9,713 nt of DNA, from positions 1-9,713 of the forward strand of contig JAZNIS010000040.1 in assembly GCA_045577635.1 (NCBI GenBank). Direction: 5' to 3'. This stretch comes from UBA6345 sp045577635. Its GTDB lineage: Bacteria; Bacillota; Clostridia; Christensenellales; UBA1242. Below the pieces are notes generated by a model, which was not told the origin of the DNA, searched no databases, and saw nothing but the letters and a program-made list of their open reading frames with translations. Below, one piece after another: positions 5,883 through 9,713 of the stretch (position 1 is the stretch's first letter; each line of letters opens with the position of its first letter). Both the position numbers and the translations under genes were made by a program.

Positions 5883-5911
5883 AATTTACCATAAGTAAAG
5901 CAGTTTGTCAA
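5883..5911 (-). promoter_or_regulatory. Promoter of the rplU-prp-rpmA operon
   Basis: On the minus strand a perfect -35 TTGACA (5906-5911), a 17-base spacer and an extended -10, TGG plus TAAATT (5883-5888). A TATAAT follows at 5878-5883 and could contribute. The expected start is near 5875, at the beginning of the structured leader. It is the best housekeeping promoter in the window. Confidence 0.8.
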
Positions 5912-6007
5912 TTAAGAAACGAAAATTAATTTTTATTATTATATAAAATATTAGTATAAAATTTTGCATTATTACTAAACTAATAAAAAATAAATAAGGT
6001 GGTAAAC

Positions 6008-6436
6008 ATGGGTAAAAATCAGGATTTTTTAAACGAACTACACAAAGCAGGAAAAGCTGCAATTGTTGGCATTGACAACATTAAAAACGAAATTGAAAAT
6101 AATAAGCTTTTAGATCTTATAAAAAAGCAAAATGACTACTACGAAAAGTTTATTAAAGATTTAAAAAAATTAGCTGTTGACTACGATTTTGAACCAGACG
6201 ATATTAGTGTTTTTATGAAGGCAAACAGTTTTATTGTTTCAAAAATGGAAACAATGATGAATAATTCCGATAAAAAATCAGCTGAAATTATGATTAACGG
6301 GACAAAAATGGGAATTAAACAAATGAATGAATTAATTAACGAGTTTGAAAATTGCGACAAAAAATTAATCAACTATGCAAAATCTTTTAAAGAAAAACTT
6401 GAAAATTTTTTAAATTCATTAAAAGATTTTGTTTAA
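6008..6436 (+). CDS. Small helical protein of a conserved uncharacterised clostridial type
   Basis: The only plus-strand gene here, divergent from rplU. A GTG at 5999 is in frame, but the ATG at 6008 has AAGGTGG five bases upstream and is the better start, giving 142 residues. It is predicted soluble and almost wholly helical, with no signal peptide. Charged amphipathic helices cover about 5-30, 34-58, 65-85, 89-113 and 115-142. The block SKMETMMNNSDKKSAEIMINGTKMGI (split as M80-ETMM and G98-TKMG) resembles a motif I recall from short Clostridia proteins with 'MKTLMDKTxSHIxEMMIQGSTMGI', possibly ferritin-like helical bundles; function is unknown. It lacks the paired ExxH metal motifs of true ferritins. 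The upstream region (5912-5998) has TATAAA boxes at 5942 and 5955 but no clear -35. It ends in a strong shared terminator. Confidence 0.85.
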   Translation: MGKNQDFLNELHKAGKAAIVGIDNIKNEIENNKLLDLIKKQNDYYEKFIKDLKKLAVDYDFEPDDISVFMKANSFIVSKMETMMNNSDKKSAEIMINGTKMGIKQMNELINEFENCDKKLINYAKSFKEKLENFLNSLKDFV

Positions 6437-6468
6437 AAAAAGAGTGAAACTTCACTCTTTATTTTTTT
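6434..6468. terminator. Shared bidirectional terminator between convergent genes
   Basis: Stem AAAGAGTGA (6439-6447) pairs with TCACTCTTT (6452-6460) around a four-base loop. T-rich runs lie on both sides (6458-6468 for the plus strand, complement of 6434-6441 for the minus strand), so it serves the plus-strand helical protein gene and the minus-strand Smr gene. The Smr stop codon (6459-6461) lies in the stem. Confidence 0.9.
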
Positions 6469-6800
6469 ACCCAAACAAGTGTCACTCCACTATTAAAACC
6501 TTGCAAATGTGGATGCAAAATTAATTCTGGTTCAAGTTTTATTAAGTCGGGATAATTAACATGATTATCACTCCACTGTTCACCTTTAACAAAATTAACT
6601 ATTTGCTTACCACTTTTTAACAATCTTAATTGTTTTGCAACTTCTCTTTTTATTTCGCCACCCTGACCATGAGAACCATAACCATGTATGGCAATAATCA
6701 CATTAACATCACTAATTTTTGCAAGTTCTATTTCGTGAGTTAACATATAACATGCAACATCAGGATAAACCCCTTCTTTTAAATTAATAATTTTAATCAT
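6459..6800 (-). CDS. Stand-alone Smr-domain protein
   Basis: Smr domains, also found at the C-terminus of MutS2, act as DNA/RNA endonucleases or ribosome-associated factors in studied cases. Seen: 113 residues covering one Smr domain and nothing else. An N-terminal strand-helix (INLKEGVYPDVACYMLTHEI, 5-24) stands where the LDLHG motif usually lies, but without its histidine. The central signature IHGYGSHGQGGEIKREV (38-54) has H39-G-Y-G42, matching the HGxG motif. The C-terminal FNSGVTLVWVKK matches the closing strand 'NxGxTxV'. The gene starts within the end of rsmD (8-base overlap, ATG within AAATGATTAA) with AAGGTG four bases upstream, so the two are translationally coupled. The target is unknown; missing LDLH may alter activity. 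Confidence 0.85.
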   Translation of the reverse strand: MIKIINLKEGVYPDVACYMLTHEIELAKISDVNVIIAIHGYGSHGQGGEIKREVAKQLRLLKSGKQIVNFVKGEQWSDNHVNYPDLIKLEPELILHPHLQGFNSGVTLVWVKK

Positions 6801-7341
6801 TTTGCACCTTAAAATAACTTACCATTTTAATTCCATATTTTTTTTGTGAAAGAAGTTCAAAACCCGAATAATCATATTCAACTTTTTCTTTACCATGTTC
6901 AAAAATCAACAAACCTTCTGGCTTTAATAATCCCAACTTTAAAATTTGTTGCATAGATTGTTCACCATAAGTTGTTTTGTAAGGCGGATCTAAAAAGATT
7001 ATATCAAACAAATATCCTTTTTGTGCTAAAATTTTTAAGCACTTATTATAATCACCTTGAAGTATTTCGGCAGATTCTTTAAGCAGTGCATTGTTTTTTT
7101 TGATAATATTAATACTTTTATCGTTATTATCGCAAATTACAACCCTTTCTGCACCACGACTTAAACATTCAAAACCAAAATTTCCTGTTCCACCAAACAA
7201 ATCAAGAACAAAAGAACCTGGTAAATCAAATTGTATTTTACTACAAATCGCTTCTTTTACCATATCAGATGTAGGCCTAATATTATCTGCCTCAAAACTA
7301 TTTAAAATTTTACCTTTATATTTTCCTGCTATAATTCTCAT
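6793..7341 (-). CDS. rsmD: 16S rRNA (guanine(966)-N2)-methyltransferase RsmD
   Basis: Methylates G966 (E. coli numbering) of 16S rRNA in the assembling small subunit using SAM. Seen: 182 residues, the normal length; the family start MRIIAGKYKGKIL; RPTSDMVKEAIC (22-33); SAM-binding motif I DLFGGTGNFGFECLSRGA (47-64); acidic D71 following motif I; and the catalytic N6/N2-type motif LDPPY (117-121). The start is fixed by the conserved N-terminus, yet no ribosome binding site precedes it (CAGGT directly abuts the ATG). A promoter-like element lies only 8 bases upstream, hinting at a leaderless or near-leaderless message. It overlaps the downstream Smr gene; the frequent Firmicutes neighbour coaD is not here. 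Confidence 0.95.
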   Translation of the reverse strand: MRIIAGKYKGKILNSFEADNIRPTSDMVKEAICSKIQFDLPGSFVLDLFGGTGNFGFECLSRGAERVVICDNNDKSINIIKKNNALLKESAEILQGDYNKCLKILAQKGYLFDIIFLDPPYKTTYGEQSMQQILKLGLLKPEGLLIFEHGKEKVEYDYSGFELLSQKKYGIKMVSYFKVQND

Positions 7342-7349
7342 ACCTGTAT

Positions 7350-7379
7350 AGTATCACAAAAATTAATTAATTAAAACAA
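7350..7379 (-). promoter_or_regulatory. Candidate promoter of rsmD-smr, abutting the start codon
   Basis: Minus-strand TTGTTT (7374-7379), an 18-base spacer, and TGT plus GATACT (7350-7355) read as a promoter with an extended -10. The ATG begins 8 bases beyond the -10, so transcription would start at or just before it. The -35 overlaps the T tract of the alr terminator. Confidence 0.35.
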
Positions 7380-7401
7380 AAACAACAACTAATTGTTGTT
7401 G
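7371..7401 (-). terminator. Terminator after alanine racemase
   Basis: Stem CAACAAC (7383-7389) pairs with GTTGTTG (7395-7401) around a five-base loop, followed in minus direction by TTTTTGTTTT (complement of about 7373-7382). It lies 7 bases past the alr stop. Confidence 0.8.
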
Positions 7402-7408
7402 CTTTAAA

Positions 7409-8491
7409 TTATTTTATTAAAATTCTATTCATACGATTATATTTAAATTTTAACAATATTTCATAAGGACTAGTTCCCAAAGCTTCAGCATACAAATAAG
7501 GTGTAATACTCTTATTTCCATTTTTACCTAAAAGTGTTACTTCATCACCAACAGCAGCCGAAACTTTTGACAAGTCAACCATACAAACATCCATACAAAT
7601 ATTGCCTATAATTGGCACAAATTCACCATTTATTAATACGGAAAAATTATTACTTAATCGCCTATCTAAACCATCAGCATATCCAATAGGCAAAACACCA
7701 ATTACCATATTTTTTTCAGCTTTAAAACTTCGGTCATACCCAACAGATTCACCTTTTTTAATATTATGAATAAAAACCACTTTACTTGTTATGCTTAAAA
7801 CCGACTTAAATAATAATTTGTTGTGCAATTGCCAACCATACAAATTAAAACCACTCCTAACCATATTATGATGATATTTAACAAAGTTTAAAGTGGCATA
7901 ACTGTTACACGAATGAACAATAACTTCTTTATTTTTAATTAATTTTACAAATTTTAAAAATTTATTGTGCTGAAATCTAATAAAATCAACATCTTCAAAC
8001 TTTGTTGCAAAATGAGTAAAAACACCATCTAAAATTAAATTATTGTGTAAATTAATAAAACTCAACATTTGTTTAAACTCAAAAGGCGAAGAAACTCCAA
8101 TTCTGTTAAGCCCCGTATTAACTTTTATATGCAATTTTAAAGTTTCACCCTTTAAACAATTTAAAATTTTTTGCAATTCATAAACCGAAGAAACTGTAAT
8201 TGCAACATCATTTTTACTGCACCAAATTAAAGAATTTAATTCAGCTACACCAACAATTAATATTGGGGTGTTTTTGTTAAATTTTCTAATAATTTTAGCT
8301 TCCAAAACATTAGCAACACCAAAATAATCAGCATTATTAATTGCTTTACAAACATCAACCATACCATGACCATAAGCATCAGCTTTAACCATAGCACAAA
8401 CTTTAACATTAGCACCAACAAAACTTTTTATTTGTTTGTAGTTAAATTTTAAATTAGATAAATTAATAATAAAATTGTTAAAACTTTCCAT
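7409..8491 (-). CDS. alr: Alanine racemase (PLP-dependent)
   Basis: Interconverts L- and D-alanine in the cytoplasm, supplying D-Ala for peptidoglycan. Seen: 360 residues, slightly shorter than the usual 370-390. An N-terminal fold-type III barrel carries the PLP lysine K36 in AMVKADAYGHG. K123 and R130 lie in HIKVNTGLNRIGV; R212 in NMVRSGFNLYG contacts the cofactor by family analogy. Y252 in GESVGYDRSF is the second catalytic base (Y265 in the Geobacillus enzyme). The C-terminal beta domain follows, with LPIGYADGLDRRLS and GNICMDVCMVD (296-306). All key residues are present, so it should be active. It stands alone between two terminators. There is no recognisable ribosome binding site; the bases before the ATG are wholly A/T with one G. 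Confidence 0.97.
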   Translation of the reverse strand: MESFNNFIINLSNLKFNYKQIKSFVGANVKVCAMVKADAYGHGMVDVCKAINNADYFGVANVLEAKIIRKFNKNTPILIVGVAELNSLIWCSKNDVAITVSSVYELQKILNCLKGETLKLHIKVNTGLNRIGVSSPFEFKQMLSFINLHNNLILDGVFTHFATKFEDVDFIRFQHNKFLKFVKLIKNKEVIVHSCNSYATLNFVKYHHNMVRSGFNLYGWQLHNKLLFKSVLSITSKVVFIHNIKKGESVGYDRSFKAEKNMVIGVLPIGYADGLDRRLSNNFSVLINGEFVPIIGNICMDVCMVDLSKVSAAVGDEVTLLGKNGNKSITPYLYAEALGTSPYEILLKFKYNRMNRILIK

Positions 8492-8598
8492 AATAACATA
8501 TATTAATTTTAAAATATTTTTGTTAAATTTGAATGATTAAAAATTAAATATAATGCATATTTATACCGTTTTGTTAATATTTATAAAACAAACCACCC
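8492..8598 (-). promoter_or_regulatory. Leader/promoter region of alr
   Basis: On the minus strand a -35-like TTAACA (8521-8526), an 18-base spacer and TATATG (8497-8502) lie so close that transcription would start about at the ATG. A second, weaker pair lies farther upstream (TATAAA near 8559-8564). No Shine-Dalgarno sequence or T-box/riboswitch structure is apparent. Confidence 0.3.
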
Positions 8599-8658
8599 TA
8601 CTATGCAAACAAACAAAAAACACAGGAATAACCCTGTGTTTTAATATTTTGCATAGTA
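8599..8658. repeat. Nested inverted repeat around the methyltransferase terminator
   Basis: An outer perfect 11-base inverted repeat, TACTATGCAAA (8599-8609) and TTTGCATAGTA (8648-8658), encloses the 10-bp terminator stem almost concentrically, with 7 and 5 unpaired bases between the two stems. No flanking target duplication is visible. Confidence 0.75.
8611..8642 (-). terminator. Terminator of the dut-methyltransferase operon
   Basis: Stem AAAACACAGG (8617-8626) pairs with CCTGTGTTTT (8633-8642) around a six-base loop. In minus direction the stem's T run continues as TTGTTT (complement of 8611-8616). It lies about 46 bases past the methyltransferase stop. Confidence 0.85.
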
Positions 8659-8688
8659 CATAAATTAATTTTATAAAATTTATAAATA

Positions 8689-9450
8689 TTATTCTTTAAC
8701 CATAACAAAAAGCATATCTGATAAACTATCTAATCTTTCACCCAACACAACTTTAAATCCAATTTCGCCAGCTGTCTTTCTTAACCATTCCCTAGAAACA
8801 TAATAGATTCCATCACGGTTTACACCTCTTTCAACTTCGTCTTGTGTTCTAGCTCTACTAACAGCTTGTGCTTCAAGTGCAACTTTAACATCTTCATCAG
8901 TTAAACCCTTTAAACTATTCCAAAAAGCATCTTTACTACTATCATAGTAACGGTCTTTAATTTTTTGTTTAATATATTCTTTTGATGCAGTTTCATCAAT
9001 AAAGGTATCACCAATTACAAGATAAGCTCCTTTTTGCATTCTATCATACAAATTCTTTAAAAAATCATATTTTGTTGATACAGGGTCTGGAATATATTTA
9101 AAAGAATAAGCAAGTAACACCAAATTACAGTTTTTTAAATTGTAATTATCTAATTTGGTTAAATCACCATTAACAAATGTAACATTTTTAATACGATTTT
9201 TCTTTGATTTATCTGCACCCAATCCAACCATTTTTTCACGAAGATCAACAGCAACAATGCTTGTTCTTGGGTTTTCTTTTGCTAGTCTAATACTTGTGTC
9301 ACCATTACCAGAACCAAACTCAATTAAATATTCTGGCCTTGCAAAAGAAACAATTTTTGAAATTGTGTTTTGCATATTATCATAAGCTTGTGTGGCACCC
9401 ATAAAGAATTCAAATTCTTCATCAGTGTTAAATAAAAATTTATCACTCAT
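8689..9450 (-). CDS. Class I SAM-dependent methyltransferase, substrate unknown
   Basis: Seen: 253 residues with a Rossmann-type SAM-binding core: motif I YLIEFGSGNGDTSIRLA (41-57), acidic D69 in IVAVDLREKMV after the second strand, NGDLTKL (94-100), then LVLLAYSFKYIPDP (110-123) and YLVIGDTF further on. Between the core and the last strands lies a charged helical insert (about 153-215), with FWNSLKGLTDEDVKVAL and RARTQDEVERGV, followed by IYYVSREWLRKTAGEIGFKVV, a layout common in small-molecule methyltransferases. There is no DPPY or NPPY motif, so a base-amino (N6) methyltransferase is unlikely. The start has AAGGGG about nine bases upstream. It follows dut by 14 bases in the same operon, but that does not reveal a substrate. 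Alternatives include an RNA cap/wobble or metabolite methyltransferase. Confidence 0.85.
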   Translation of the reverse strand: MSDKFLFNTDEEFEFFMGATQAYDNMQNTISKIVSFARPEYLIEFGSGNGDTSIRLAKENPRTSIVAVDLREKMVGLGADKSKKNRIKNVTFVNGDLTKLDNYNLKNCNLVLLAYSFKYIPDPVSTKYDFLKNLYDRMQKGAYLVIGDTFIDETASKEYIKQKIKDRYYDSSKDAFWNSLKGLTDEDVKVALEAQAVSRARTQDEVERGVNRDGIYYVSREWLRKTAGEIGFKVVLGERLDSLSDMLFVMVKE

Positions 9451-9464
9451 TTTATTAATTCCCC

Positions 9465-9713
9465 TTATTTTTTAGTGCTTCCAAAACCACCGGTTCTAAC
9501 ACCTGTTGGAATTTCTTCATTATCAACAACTAAAAATTTAGCAAACCAACATTGTCCAATTTTATCGCCTTTATTAATAACAATTTCGTTTGCACTGTGA
9601 TTATAAAGCATAAAACCTAAATTTCCATCGTTGCTAACATTGTCAGCATAATCACTTTCAATAACAGCAACACCTTGTGCAAGCATTAATCCTCTTTTAC
9701 CCATACCACTTGT
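9465..9713 (-). CDS. dut: dUTP diphosphatase (dUTPase), 5' end outside window
   Basis: Hydrolyses dUTP to dUMP, keeping uracil out of DNA and feeding dTMP synthesis. Only the C-terminal part, 82 codons, is in the window; the frame is open to the right edge and reads TSGMGKRG there, which fits motif II (usually RSSxAxKxG), so the ATG at 9704 is internal. Motif III GVAVIESDYADN, motif IV KGDKIGQCWF and the C-terminal arm motif V RTGGFGSTK follow. The position normally held by the catalytic aspartate of motif III (I-D-S-D-Y) is glutamate here. It is the first visible gene of a pair with the methyltransferase, 14 bases apart. Confidence 0.92.
   Translation of the reverse strand, partial: TSGMGKRGLMLAQGVAVIESDYADNVSNDGNLGFMLYNHSANEIVINKGDKIGQCWFAKFLVVDNEEIPTGVRTGGFGSTKK

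Noticed and set aside
5999..6007. GTG start for the plus-strand helical protein gene
   Set aside because: The GTG lies within the AAGGTGG ribosome binding site itself; the ATG at 6008 is correctly spaced from it.
8599..8658. Insertion sequence or MITE remnant
   Set aside because: Only 60 bases, centred on a terminator serving the adjacent gene, and no target-site duplication at its borders.
9155..9385. Plus-strand open frame opposite the methyltransferase
   Set aside because: Antisense of the SAM-binding core with no start signal.
9702..9704. ATG at 9704 as the start of a short 79-residue dUTPase
   Set aside because: The frame stays open to the window edge and the upstream codons (T-S-G) continue motif II, so the gene is cut by the window, not truncated.
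1..9713. Alternative genetic code (TGA read as Trp) because of the low GC
   Set aside because: Trp is encoded by TGG in recognised proteins and no conserved gene is interrupted by an in-frame TGA, although no gene here uses TGA as a stop.

Overview
The window looks like an ordinary chromosomal segment of a low-GC (roughly 30% by eye) Gram-positive bacterium of the Clostridia/Bacilli type, possibly from a reduced or uncultured lineage. The evidence is the flotillin cluster next to a YqfC-type sporulation gene (the yqeZ-yqfA-yqfB-yqfC order of Bacillus), the rplU-prp-rpmA operon with an L27 that carries the Firmicutes cleavable N-terminus, an L21-type mRNA leader, and T-rich intrinsic terminators. 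All complete genes use TAA or TAG stops and Trp is read from TGG, so nothing suggests a changed genetic code. No phage, insertion sequence, CRISPR, tRNA or rRNA gene was seen.

Layout, in the direction of transcription (almost everything is on the minus strand, so right to left). At 9713-8689 a dUTPase (5' end outside the window) is followed by a SAM-dependent methyltransferase of unknown substrate; the pair ends in a terminator wrapped in a second, larger inverted repeat (8599-8658). Alanine racemase (8491-7409) stands alone with its own terminator. rsmD and a stand-alone Smr-domain gene overlap by 8 bases (7341-6459) and end in a terminator shared with the only plus-strand gene (6008-6436), a small helical protein of a conserved but uncharacterised clostridial type. 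A strong promoter and L21-type leader (5911-5791) drive rplU-prp-rpmA (5790-4873), in which Prp is the protease expected to trim L27. Next come an OGG1-type 8-oxoguanine glycosylase and a NYN-domain putative nuclease in one operon (4714-2781). Last is the membrane-domain cluster nfeD-floA-acidic membrane protein (2560-345), a terminator, and the YqfC-like gene running off the left edge (259-1).

Most of the content is housekeeping: ribosome biogenesis, cell-wall D-alanine, nucleotide sanitation and oxidative DNA repair, and membrane microdomains. I do not see a clearly new multi-gene system. The parts least explained by known biology are the NYN protein with its long charged linker and unrecognised C-terminal helical region, the acidic membrane protein behind floA, the small helical protein at 6008, the nested palindrome at 8599-8658, and two genes (rsmD, alr) with no ribosome binding site and promoter-like boxes almost touching the start codon.
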